Shown: piece by piece, positions 27,148-35,412 of the stretch | Position numbering within the stretch: the stretch's first letter is position 1 | How the letters are laid out: the number at the start of each line of letters is the position of its first letter | The notes under the pieces: generated by a model | The model's input: only the letters and a program-made list of their open reading frames with translations | What the model was told of the DNA's origin: nothing | The model's database searches: none | Origin: GJ-E10 sp035625725 | GTDB taxonomy: Bacteria; Pseudomonadota; Gammaproteobacteria; Burkholderiales; Burkholderiaceae_F | DNA: 64,000 nucleotides | Direction: 5' to 3' | NCBI GenBank assembly: GCA_035625725.1 | Contig: DASPPB010000067.1 | Location: forward strand, 62,001-126,000 | Program-made: the position numbers and the translations under genes

Positions 27148-27811
27148 AAATTTCCCCTCCGCGCCCGGGCCCAGCGGTCTGACCGGCGAGGGCGCAAGCG
27201 ATCCGCTCGTCGAAGTAACACTCGAATCGCAAGTCGCCTACGACGGCGTGTTCATTCAGGTCGTGCGCGACCGAGTGCGCTGCGCCGACGGCCACGTTGC
27301 CGTGCGCGAATACATCCGCCACCCGGGCGCGGTGTTGATCGTCGCAATGACTGATGCCGACACGGTGCTGCTGGAACGCCAGTTTCGCTACTCGTTGCGC
27401 CGCAGCTTCGTGGAAATGCCGGCTGGCAAACTCGAAACTGGAGAAGACCCCCTGGCCTGCGCGCAGCGGGAACTGCTCGAGGAAACCGGGTACCGTGCCG
27501 CCCGCTGGGACTGGCTGGGTGCCTTTCACAATGCCATTGGGTATTCGGACGAGCAAATTGCCGTATATCTGGCGCGCGATCTGAGTTTTGTCGGAGCCAC
27601 GTCGACAGAGCCAGGCGAAGTCTTAGAGGTCTTTCGCGCTCCCTGGCGCGAGCTTCTCCAATGGACCAACTCGGGAATCATCACCGACGTCAAGACCATC
27701 GTCGCCGTGCACTGGCTCGAACACTTTCTGGCGCGCTCTGAGGCCCCCGCGGCAGCCACGGTTCCAGCCACCGGGCCGAGGGGCGCTTTGCCGGGCGCGG
27801 GCACAGCCTAA
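27140..27811 (+). CDS. Nudix hydrolase, probable ADP-ribose pyrophosphatase
   Basis: Likely hydrolyses ADP-ribose or related nucleotide sugars. The Nudix box is complete: GKLETGEDPLACAQRELLEETGY fits G-x5-E-x7-REUxEExGU (about residues 96-118 from the chosen start). REYIRHPGAVLIVAM is typical of the NudF/YqiE group. I choose GTG 27140, overlapping the nuoN stop. ATG 27116 and GTG 27119 are in frame but lie inside nuoN. The last ~35 residues are a low-complexity Ala/Pro/Gly tail. Location after nuo is common in this lineage. Confidence 0.9.
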   Translation: MAENFPSAPGPSGLTGEGASDPLVEVTLESQVAYDGVFIQVVRDRVRCADGHVAVREYIRHPGAVLIVAMTDADTVLLERQFRYSLRRSFVEMPAGKLETGEDPLACAQRELLEETGYRAARWDWLGAFHNAIGYSDEQIAVYLARDLSFVGATSTEPGEVLEVFRAPWRELLQWTNSGIITDVKTIVAVHWLEHFLARSEAPAAATVPATGPRGALPGAGTA

Positions 27812-27813
27812 CC

Positions 27814-28791
27814 ATGTACGGCAGGCTGGGCCGACTGCTGCGCCGCTGCTTTGGTGCGCGCTCTGTGCCTGCCGAATCTGCCGCACCGCGGGGCGCGCCG
27901 GTGGCGGGCTTACCCGAAGGCGCCGCACCCCAGGCGTCCGAAGCAGGCTCGTCGGAATTTGCCCCCGACCTGGAACTGCGTTTTTTCGACTGGCTCCTCT
28001 GTGAGACTCTATTAGCGGGTGCCGCTACCGCGGAAGAAGCGCAATTGCTTGCCCACGTGGATCTGGTTTCGCGCTCGGAGGAAATGCGCAAGGACCTGCT
28101 GCCGCGTGCGCGCTCGGTGATTCCCGAACTGCTGCATAGCCTGCGCGACGATAACCAGTCGATACGGGCGCTTTCGGCGCGGGTTGCCCACGATCCGAAT
28201 CTTGTCGTCGAGGTCATTCGCATGGCCAATACGGTGGGTTACCGGTCCGACAGTCCGGTTGCCGACCTTATGCAGGCCGTCTCCCGACTCGGCACCGAAG
28301 GGCTGCGACGCGCGATTGCGCGGGTGCTGCTTAAACCGATCTTCGATGCCCAGGCCGATCCCCTGCTGGCCCGCGCGACACAGCGCCTGTGGCAGCATTC
28401 GGAGCTCACCGCGAGCTTGTGTCTGCAGCAGGCGCCCGGCGCCGGGCTCGACCCCTTCGAGAGCTATCTGGCGGGCCTTGTGCACAACGTCGGTTGGACG
28501 GCCGTGTTGCGCACCATTGACCGCAATCCGGGCGGCACACCGCAGCGCTTCAGCGGTGCTTTCGTGCAGGCCCTTGCGCCGCGCCGTGAGCGACTCTTTG
28601 CGCTGTTCGTGCGCTCCTGGGAGTTGAGCTCCACGCTCACCTCCTTGGCCCAGGAGGTGATTGACGTCGGTTTTGTCGACGCGCACCAACCCATGGCGCA
28701 GCTACTGCGGTTTGCGGACCGCACCGCATGTCAGCAACTGCTCGAGCTGCCCGACGGGTCCTCGCCCAGCACGGATTCGGCCGCCGTGTAG
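27814..28791 (+). CDS. HDOD domain protein
   Basis: 325 residues. An N-terminal Ala/Pro/Gly-rich stretch (to ~50) precedes an HDOD domain. IPELLHSLRDDNQSIRALSARVAHDPNLVVEVIRMANT and the LMQAVSRLGTEGLRRAIARVLL helices are typical. The HD metal-binding residues of true HD phosphohydrolases are absent (GLVHNVGWTAVL), as is usual for HDOD. No GGDEF, EAL or receiver domain is attached. Proteins of this class act in bacterial signalling; the specific role is unknown. It starts two bases after the Nudix gene. Its last 61 bases overlap the convergent alanine dehydrogenase gene. Confidence 0.85.
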   Translation: MYGRLGRLLRRCFGARSVPAESAAPRGAPVAGLPEGAAPQASEAGSSEFAPDLELRFFDWLLCETLLAGAATAEEAQLLAHVDLVSRSEEMRKDLLPRARSVIPELLHSLRDDNQSIRALSARVAHDPNLVVEVIRMANTVGYRSDSPVADLMQAVSRLGTEGLRRAIARVLLKPIFDAQADPLLARATQRLWQHSELTASLCLQQAPGAGLDPFESYLAGLVHNVGWTAVLRTIDRNPGGTPQRFSGAFVQALAPRRERLFALFVRSWELSSTLTSLAQEVIDVGFVDAHQPMAQLLRFADRTACQQLLELPDGSSPSTDSAAV

Positions 28792-29876
28792 GTCTTGCCT
28801 TGGGCCGCGGCAACGGCCCGATGCGTAAGCAAGCCGGCATGCACTTGCAGCCCGGCACGCAGGTGGGGATCGTCTCTGCAGGCTTGGCGCCAGCCTTTTG
28901 CGGCCAACGCAAGGATAAAGGGCAGGGTCGCGTTGTTCAGCGCGAAGGTGGAGGTGCGAGCTACGGCGCCGGGCATGTTCGCGACGCAATAATGGACGAT
29001 TCCGTCGAGAACGTAGATGGGATTTGCGTGCGTGGTTGGGCGCGAACTCTCGAAACAGCCGCCCTGGTCGATGGAAACGTCGACGACCACCGCGCCGGGC
29101 TTCATGCGCGCCAGTTCGCTGCGCTTGATTAGCTTTGGCGCCGCAGCTCCGGGTATGAGCACCGCGCCGATGACGAGGTCGGCGTTGTACACCGCTTGCT
29201 CGGTCGCGTCCATCGAAGCGAATTCCGTGCGCAGCCGGCCCAAAAAGATGTCGTCAAGCGCCTGCAGGCGCGGCAGCGAACGGTCGAGGACGGTCACGTC
29301 GGCACCCAGGCCGATAGCCATTTTTGCGGCGTTGGTGCCCACGACGCCGCCGCCAATGATCGTGACTTTGCCCGGGGGTACGCCGGGCACGCCCCCTAGT
29401 AGTACGCCGCGACCTTCATGGCTCTTTTGCAGCGCGACCGCGCCAACCTGAATGGCCATGCGTCCGGCAACCTCGCTCATCGGTGCCAACAGGGGCAAGC
29501 CCCCGCGCTCGTCGGTGATCGTTTCGTAGCCGATCGCGATGCAACCCGAACGCATCAGCATGTCTGTCTGCTGTGGATCGGGCGCCAGATGCAGGTAGGT
29601 GAAGAGCACCTGCCCCGGGCGCAACAGCCGGCACTCCTCGGGTTGGGGCTCCTTCACCTTAACGATCATCTGCGCTGCGGCGAACACGGTGGGCGCATCG
29701 AGTGCAATCTGCGCTCCCGCGGTCATGTAGGTCTGATCGTCGCAGCCGATGCCCAGACCGGCACCGCTTTGAATCAAGACTGCGTGCCCGTGATGCACCG
29801 CCTCACGGACGGCGGCAGGCGTCATGCCCACCCGGTACTCGTGGACCTTGATTTCCTTGGGAACGCCAATCAGCAT
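28731..29876 (-). CDS. ald: Alanine dehydrogenase
   Basis: NAD-dependent interconversion of L-alanine with pyruvate and ammonia. From ATG 29876 (GGAGG seven bases upstream) it has 381 residues. MLIGVPKEIKVHEYRVGMTP is the standard N-terminus. Expected catalytic residues K75 (VKVKEP) and H96 (FTYLHLAPD) are present. The NAD-binding motif is TIIGGGVVGTNAAKMAIGLG. The C-terminal end includes VANMPGAVARTSTFALNNATLP. The gene is monocistronic, convergent with and overlapping the HDOD gene. A dyad at 29908-29922 lies in its promoter region. Confidence 0.96.
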   Translation of the reverse strand: MLIGVPKEIKVHEYRVGMTPAAVREAVHHGHAVLIQSGAGLGIGCDDQTYMTAGAQIALDAPTVFAAAQMIVKVKEPQPEECRLLRPGQVLFTYLHLAPDPQQTDMLMRSGCIAIGYETITDERGGLPLLAPMSEVAGRMAIQVGAVALQKSHEGRGVLLGGVPGVPPGKVTIIGGGVVGTNAAKMAIGLGADVTVLDRSLPRLQALDDIFLGRLRTEFASMDATEQAVYNADLVIGAVLIPGAAAPKLIKRSELARMKPGAVVVDVSIDQGGCFESSRPTTHANPIYVLDGIVHYCVANMPGAVARTSTFALNNATLPFILALAAKGWRQACRDDPHLRAGLQVHAGLLTHRAVAAAQGKTYTAAESVLGEDPSGSSSSC

Positions 29877-29907
29877 CCGGGCCTCCACTGGCCAAATGAC
29901 ACCACAG

Positions 29908-29922
29908 GCGCACAGTATGCGC
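29908..29922 (-). promoter_or_regulatory. Inverted repeat upstream of ald, candidate operator
   Basis: GCGCA-N5-TGCGC, a perfect 15-base dyad 32-46 bases before the ald start codon. On the minus strand it overlaps TTGCGC, a possible -35 with TGTCAT 17 bases on. ald genes are often controlled by Lrp/AsnC-type regulators, but no such regulator lies nearby. Confidence 0.35.
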
Positions 29923-30085
29923 AAACGCGTGGGAGGTCTGCCGCCGAAAAAGAACGGGAAGAACGGAAAGCGCCGGGATCCAAGCTCAGGTCGCCGATTT
30001 TCGGTTCGGTCGCGCGGCTAAGCCCGGCGCGCGCTGAGCGCACCGCTGGCCGCCGAGACTCCCGCGGCAGCGGTTTGGGCGCGGT

Positions 30086-30715
30086 TTATGGGCTTACGGG
30101 CTGCGCGCGGCTTGCGACGGCCTGCGCCGCAGGTTCCGCATGGGCGACGGGGGTTTGGGAGACGCGTACTTGCGCGACCGCCAGCCCGTGGTAGACCCGG
30201 CGCCGGCGTACCAGCGGCCACCATTCGTACAGGAAGATCTGGAGGGGCTGCCACAGCGCGACCCACCCGCCAATCGTGAGACCCTCGCGCGCAATTTGCA
30301 GATACGGACCGGTGGCGATTTGAGACATCATGTTCGCCGCAAGCAAACATGCGGCGAGGAACGACAGACCGACGGCGAGACTGATTCGCCCCTCGCGAAA
30401 AAGCAATCGGAGCTCGCGCCGCTTCAATTCCGCCTTGTACGCGAAAAAATTGCGAATCGCGATGGACACGATGGTCTCGGCATCGACGTCCGGCGGCATG
30501 CGGTCCAGGTGCACGGTGATGTGAAATCGACTGTCGGGCGCAAATTCCAGCGCCCAGCTTTCGATGAACTGTTCGGCGTCCGGATCAAGATCCTTCTCGT
30601 GAAAGGGCGTCGGGTCCAGAGAATTGAAAAGCTGTCCGATTTCGCGTAACCGCAGTTCGATCCGGTGCGCATGCTTGTGCGTGGAGTGCGAGCGATAAAA
30701 CGGCATCGTGACCAT
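30086..30715 (-). CDS. Unrecognised membrane protein
   Basis: 209 residues, family not recognised. Residues 1-110 are hydrophilic and contain HRIELRLREIGQLFNSLDPTPF and FHITVHLDRMPPDVDAETI. The second half has two hydrophobic segments, ISLAVGLSFLAACLLAANMM and LTIGGWVALWQPLQIFLYEW, followed by a basic RRRR and an Ala-rich tail. The start could be ATG 30715 or ATG 30706; neither has a clear ribosome site. It is divergent from the adenosine-specific-kinase gene. The soluble domain is presumably cytosolic and membrane-tethered. Confidence 0.7.
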   Translation of the reverse strand: MVTMPFYRSHSTHKHAHRIELRLREIGQLFNSLDPTPFHEKDLDPDAEQFIESWALEFAPDSRFHITVHLDRMPPDVDAETIVSIAIRNFFAYKAELKRRELRLLFREGRISLAVGLSFLAACLLAANMMSQIATGPYLQIAREGLTIGGWVALWQPLQIFLYEWWPLVRRRRVYHGLAVAQVRVSQTPVAHAEPAAQAVASRAQPVSP

Positions 30716-30902
30716 GCCTGCAGTCTATTCGCATTCGCTTGGGCATGCTCAGTGCCGCCACGAAAAGGCGCAGTGGTCGAATTCCCGCGGTAGAGTAGCG
30801 CCCGGGCGCCTCGAGCGAGCGCGGCGCCAATGCGGTTCCCAAGCGCGGTCTGGGCCACATGAAACGTACTCACCCGTCCTGAAACACCTTGCGGAGGATG
30901 CG

Positions 30903-31385
30903 ATGGAACTGATGACGATTGCTATCGAAAAGCCGAACGATGTCAACCTGATTCTCGGGCAGTCGCACTTCATCAAGACCATAGAGGATCTGCACGAAGC
31001 CATTGTCCAGACGGTGCCGCAGATGAAGTTCGGCATTGCGTTTTGCGAATCCAGCGGACCGGCGCTCGTGCGCGGGAGCGGCAACGATCCGCAGCTCACG
31101 GAGTTAGCGAAGAAAAACGCGTTGACCCTGGCCTGCGGGCACAGTTTTCTTATCTTTCTGAGTAACGGCTTTCCACTCAACATTCTCAACGCGATCAAGG
31201 CCGTACCCGAAGTGTGCCTGATCTACTGCGCGACAGCCAACCCGGTGCAGGTGGTCGTGGCGGACTCCGGAGATGGGCGCGGCATCCTCGGTGTCATCGA
31301 CGGCGTGAAGAGCAAGGGCGTGGAGACCCCATCCGACATTGCGGCGCGCAAGCAGATGCTGCGCAACTTCGGCTACAAGTTCTGA
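30903..31385 (+). CDS. Adenosine-specific kinase family protein (COG1839-like)
   Basis: 160 residues closely following the small family named for adenosine-specific kinase. VNLILGQSHFIKTIEDLHEA, QMKFGIAFCESSGPALVR and NILNAIKAVPEVCLIYCATA are present, then NPVQVVVADSGDGRGILGVI. Length matches the family. ATG 30903 has GGAGG five bases upstream; the frame extends further upstream only as noise. The family is best known from archaea and scattered bacteria. Its activity on adenosine is inferred from the family name, and the physiological role is uncertain. Confidence 0.85.
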   Translation: MELMTIAIEKPNDVNLILGQSHFIKTIEDLHEAIVQTVPQMKFGIAFCESSGPALVRGSGNDPQLTELAKKNALTLACGHSFLIFLSNGFPLNILNAIKAVPEVCLIYCATANPVQVVVADSGDGRGILGVIDGVKSKGVETPSDIAARKQMLRNFGYKF

Positions 31386-31899
31386 TGGCGTGCGAAGAGG
31401 ATTCGGGCGCGAGCCGGAGCGGTTTTGCGCAAAGACGCGTGGCGCCACACCGAACTCACGTCGGCGCCCGACGAACCGACAATCCTTTTTCGCAAGACCC
31501 GACTGAGCTTATTCGTGCCAAGCTTCGGAGCTCCCGCGCCGGTGCGCCTCGCGACTCGTCGAACGCCTCGCAGCAAGCGCGTTTTACGTAAGTCCGGTCC
31601 GTCTCCAGGATGTGCGCGGCGAGCGCGCCGGTTTCGGGACTTCGTTGGCTCGGGCTAGCGGTTGCGCGCGAAGACGGCACGCTGAGAAGTGGGGAGGTTT
31701 CACAACGCGGTAGTCTTCGCCTCGCGTCAACATCGGTTTCGGTGCCGCGTGACGGATGACGGACTGCGCCGCTAGCGGTCGCGGGAGCCCATGCCGTTTT
31801 CGCTCCGCCGTATGATGCTCCGCCCGGCGGCACGCGGTGGGGTGATTCGAGCAAGGGTTGGGTCGAGTGCCCAGCGGATTGCCGCCCGGGAGAAAAAAG
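31386..31899. other. 514-base gap without a supported gene
   Basis: Reading frames here are short or Arg/Ser-rich and look like random G+C-rich translation. I see no RNA gene or repeat. TATGAT at 31811-31816 could be a -10 box for the following pseudogene, but no good -35 accompanies it. Confidence 0.5.
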
Positions 31900-32791
31900 A
31901 TGAAACGAGTCGTCGTCTCTGGCTGTGGTGCGGTCGGCGGCGAAGTCGCCTCGCTTTTTGCTGTCGGGGCGACGATGTGCTCGTTGCACGACGCTCGGCG
32001 CCCGCCTCCTTGCCCCGGGGATGCGCGTTATTTCATGCGTGCGACCTGCGCTTGCGCGAGCCGCTCGCAAAGGCGTGTGCCGGGCGGCAAATCGCCGTGG
32101 GTCCCGCCGGTTTTGCCTATGTCTCGAGCAGGTGGAAGCGCGCCTGGCATTTGCAGACAACGGCGACATGCTCGGTCCGCGAAGCGAGCCGCTGACTGAG
32201 GACTTGCCCTTGACCGATTATGGCCGCAAGCCGCGCGTGCGGGCCCAAATTACGCGCTTGTGGCAACAGGCCCGTGCCGCCGGTGCCGTCCAAGCGGTCG
32301 CGGTGCGTGCCTGCGACTTTTGCGGGCCGGACGCGGCCAATTCCGTGCTATCGGAATACGGGGTTGCGCGTCGGCTTGCGGGTCGAGCGTCATTGGTTCC
32401 GTACCCAGCCAACTTTCCGCTTGACTTCACTTACGTTCCCCATGTTGCCCGCGCCATTGTCACCCTGGCCGAGGCGCCCGATGACGCGTGCGGTCAGGCT
32501 CGGAATGTCCCCATCGCGCCCACGCGCACCTTGCGGGAGCCGCGGGGCTTGGCTGCCAAGATTGCGGGCGTACCGATGCGCCTGCAGACGATTCCTGACC
32601 GGCTTGCGCCGCTTGTCGGGATCTTCGCGCCCGCGGTGCGCGAGTTGCGTGAGATGCGTTTTCAGACCGATCGTCGGTACCGCGTCGATGCTACAGAATG
32701 CGGGCTCCGATTCGGGCCCCGCTTCACGGGCCTTGCGGTGGGACTGGCTGCTACCGTCGACTTTTACCGCCGCTCGCGATCCGAGAGCTAG
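31900..32791 (+). pseudogene. Frameshifted NAD-dependent epimerase/dehydratase
   Basis: Epimerase similarity is spread over three reading frames. From ATG 31900 (GGGAG ribosome site) frame one gives MKRVVVSGCGAVGGEVASLF, a Rossmann start. Near 31955-31965, at a run of five Ts, similarity moves to another frame: RGDDVLVARRSAPASLPRG and ACDLRLREPLAKACAG, up to SSRWKRAW. Around 32138-32148 it moves again, to RLAFADN, then EPLTEDLPLTDYGRKPRVRA through to a normal C-terminus at 32791. About 15-20 residues expected between the second and third parts are missing, so the second lesion is a deletion. The gene is probably inactive. Confidence 0.8.
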
Positions 32792-32866
32792 TTTGGGCAG
32801 AGCCTTGTTGCGGACGGGCTGATGCCCATGCGTGCAGGCGCGGTAGGATGCATTGGGGAGAAACGC

Positions 32867-33628
32867 ATGGCTGCACAAGCACAGGATGCAAGATTTACGT
32901 TGTTTTTTATCGGAGCAGTGGTCGTCGCTGTCTGCGCAATTGTCGGCTGGACCATTCGTGAAGTTCGCGCGGGCGACCGCTACGTGTCCGTCAAAGGTGT
33001 GGCGGAGCGGGAAGTACGGGCGAACTTGTGCGTGTGGCCAATCAAGGTGCGGGTCGCCAAGGACAACCTGGAGGAGGCGCGTCAGGCGGCCGATCAGGGT
33101 CGAAGACAAGTTCTGGCATTTCTGGAGTCCAATGCAATACCCCCCACGGACGTGGCCAGTCAGCGCATCCGGGTGACCGACCGGCAGGCCAACGAGTTTG
33201 TTCGGGAGCAGGGGACTTTACGCTACATCGTGGAGTACACGATCCTGGTTCGGTCCCAGGAAGTTGAAAAGCTCGAGAAAGTGAGCCAAATGACGGACAA
33301 ACTGGTCGCGGCTGGCGTTATGCTCTCCTCACAGGGCGTATGGGATGCGAACAGCCCTCAATTCGTTTACACCCAGCTCAACACCATTAAGCCGGAGATG
33401 ATGGCCCAGGCGACTCGAGCGGCATACGAAGTGGCGGCGCAGTTTGCGCAGGACAGCGGCAGCACGCTCGGTGAGATTCGAAGGGCCAGCCAGGGTGTCT
33501 TCTCGGTTGTGAATCGCGATCAGGTTGGCGGGCCCGAAGTCGGTTCGGGTGAGGGGGCGCTCGCGTCGGCTTCCGACCCGGTGAAGAAGGTGCGGGTTGT
33601 CGTAAGTGTGGACTATGTATTGCACTAG
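32867..33628 (+). CDS. SIMPL (DUF541) domain protein, membrane-anchored
   Basis: 253 residues from ATG 32867 (GGGGAGA upstream). An N-terminal membrane anchor or signal, FTLFFIGAVVVAVCAIVGWTI, spans residues ~9-29. It is followed by a periplasmic SIMPL domain starting YVSVKGVAEREVRANLCVWP. YVLH ends the protein. SIMPL proteins are periplasmic and of uncertain function. It precedes an NfeD/SPFH pair by 141 bases on the same strand. Confidence 0.85.
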   Translation: MAAQAQDARFTLFFIGAVVVAVCAIVGWTIREVRAGDRYVSVKGVAEREVRANLCVWPIKVRVAKDNLEEARQAADQGRRQVLAFLESNAIPPTDVASQRIRVTDRQANEFVREQGTLRYIVEYTILVRSQEVEKLEKVSQMTDKLVAAGVMLSSQGVWDANSPQFVYTQLNTIKPEMMAQATRAAYEVAAQFAQDSGSTLGEIRRASQGVFSVVNRDQVGGPEVGSGEGALASASDPVKKVRVVVSVDYVLH

Positions 33629-33769
33629 GGCTATGCGAGGAAAGCCGTACAGGGCTGCCGACGCGCCAACGCTGCGCGGCGCCGCCCGAGGCCAGTCGTG
33701 GGCGAATTGCGCAAGGCATACCGAGTCGGCTGCGAACCATGGCGCCGCTTCGGACAGGAGTGCAAGGCG

Positions 33770-34204
33770 ATGACCTGGTGGGCCTGGATTCTTGGCGGCG
33801 CGATCATGCTGGGCGCGGAGCTCGCTTTTGTGGATGCCCAGTTCTATCTGGTTTTCATCGGGGCGGCGGCAATCATCGTCGGAGCGGGTGTTGCGGCGGT
33901 ATCCGATGTTCCGACCTCGGCCCAGTGGATCGCGTTCTCGGTTCTTGCGATCGTCTCGATGGTGACATTTCGCAGGCGCATTTACGTCCGGTTGCGCGGT
34001 CGCACACCGCAGGTCTCGAACAGCCCGGTCGGCGGCGCTCTGGTCTTGCCCCGCGCACTGGCGCCCGGCGAGAGTTGCCAGGTCGAACATGCCGGCACCT
34101 TCTGGACCGTGCAAAACGAGGGTCGTTCGCCGCTGGCTGCCGGGGTGCGGGTGCGAATCGCGCGCGTGGAAGGATTGACCCTGTTGGTTCGAGCCGAGGC
34201 CTAG
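33770..34204 (+). CDS. NfeD family membrane protein (short form)
   Basis: 144 residues from ATG 33770 (AGGAG upstream at ~10 bases). Hydrophobic helices: WAWILGGAIMLGAELAFV, FYLVFIGAAAIIVGAGVAAV and WIAFSVLAIVSMVTF. A C-terminal OB-fold-like domain follows (SPVGGALVLPRALAPGESCQ to VEGLTLLVRAEA). The short NfeD form lacks the ClpP-like protease domain. NfeD partners with SPFH/stomatin proteins, and such a gene follows 23 bases later. Confidence 0.88.
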   Translation: MTWWAWILGGAIMLGAELAFVDAQFYLVFIGAAAIIVGAGVAAVSDVPTSAQWIAFSVLAIVSMVTFRRRIYVRLRGRTPQVSNSPVGGALVLPRALAPGESCQVEHAGTFWTVQNEGRSPLAAGVRVRIARVEGLTLLVRAEA

Positions 34205-34227
34205 CGGCAACGAAAGGGAAAGGCAAA

Positions 34228-35208
34228 ATGATCAGTTCCGTTGTATTCGTCGCGCTGGCGGTGGTGGTGGTTCTTGTCGTGGCGCGGTCCTCGGCGGTCG
34301 TGCCGCAACAAAGTGCGTTTGTCATCGAAAACCTGGGTAGATACAGCCGCACGTTGCAGGCCGGTTTTCACATTCTGGTCCCGTTCGTGGAGCGAATCGC
34401 GTACCGCCACAACCTCAAGGAGCAGGCGGTAGATGTCGCCGAGCAGGTCTGCATCACCAAGGACAACGTGCAGGTTGCGGTCGACGCGGTGCTCTATATG
34501 CAGGTGCTTGACCCGCACATGGCCTCTTACGGGGTCACAAACTACTCTTTTGCGATCGGGCAACTTGCGCAGACCACACTGCGCAGCGAAATCGGCAAGA
34601 TCGAACTGGATCGAACATTCGAGGCGCGGGCCACAATCAATGCAAACGTCGTAGCCGAACTCGACAAAGCGTGCACATCGTGGGGCGTGAAAGTGATGCG
34701 CTATGAAATCAAGAACATCATGCCGCCCAAGGACGTGCTCTCCGCGATGGAAAAGCAGATGCGCGCGGAGCGCGAGAAGCGCGCCGTCGTCCTGGGCTCC
34801 GAGGGCGAACGGGACGCGAAAATCAATCAGGCCGAAGGCGACAAGCAGCGTGTCATCAAGGCCTCGGAAGCGGTCAAACTGCAGAAAATCAACGAGGCTG
34901 AAGGGCAGGCGGCCGCCATTTTGGCGGTTGCCCGGGCGACCGCAGAGGGCTTGCGTACCGTTGGGGAGGCGCTCAGCGGCAGGGGTGGACCCGAGGCGAT
35001 GCAACTGCGCATCGGCGAGGAATATGTGCGTCAGTTCGGCAATCTTGCGAAGGACAGCACGACTCTTGTAATTCCGTCGAACCTGAGCGATCTCGCTTCG
35101 GTCGTCGCGATGGCCACGAGCATCGTCCGCGGCCAGGGCGGGAAGGGCGGCGCCCCGGCGTTGGGTGTGCAGGCGTCAAGAAATGAAGGTCAGACCGCGG
35201 ATTCCTGA
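34228..35208 (+). CDS. SPFH/stomatin family protein (paraslipin/QmcA-like)
   Basis: 326 residues from ATG 34228. N-terminal membrane segment ISSVVFVALAVVVVLVVARS. The SPFH domain begins SAVVPQQSAFVIENLGRYSR and includes YRHNLKEQAVDVAEQVCITK and FEARATINANVVAELDKA. A charged coiled-coil follows (about 180-240: EKQMRAEREKRAVVLGSEGE and onward), rich in Glu/Ala/Lys. The tail is low-complexity. Family members form membrane microdomain scaffolds and often modulate membrane proteases. It is cotranscribed with nfeD. Confidence 0.92.
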   Translation: MISSVVFVALAVVVVLVVARSSAVVPQQSAFVIENLGRYSRTLQAGFHILVPFVERIAYRHNLKEQAVDVAEQVCITKDNVQVAVDAVLYMQVLDPHMASYGVTNYSFAIGQLAQTTLRSEIGKIELDRTFEARATINANVVAELDKACTSWGVKVMRYEIKNIMPPKDVLSAMEKQMRAEREKRAVVLGSEGERDAKINQAEGDKQRVIKASEAVKLQKINEAEGQAAAILAVARATAEGLRTVGEALSGRGGPEAMQLRIGEEYVRQFGNLAKDSTTLVIPSNLSDLASVVAMATSIVRGQGGKGGAPALGVQASRNEGQTADS

Positions 35209-35412
35209 GATCTTTTCGCGCGATCGGTACGGCCAGCCGAACCCGCGTACTCCTTCAAACGCGCCGTGCGCGGAACCCGCCCGCGCGACGGCTTGCACAC
35301 CTTGGCCGAGGCCCGGACCACGGAGCTCGAGTGCCGACGGGCCCAGCGGTTGCACCCGTTCCCGCCCGCGCGACGTTTTGCTGCTGCACGTGGATTGGCG
35401 AAGGAAACGCGC

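Noticed and set aside
31811..31816. TATGAT as a promoter for the epimerase pseudogene
   Set aside because: No acceptable -35 at 16-18 bases; isolated hexamers are expected by chance.
31456..32169. 237-codon minus-strand frame over the gap and pseudogene
   Set aside because: Arg/Ser/Pro-rich with no domain; the plus-strand epimerase remnant explains part of it.
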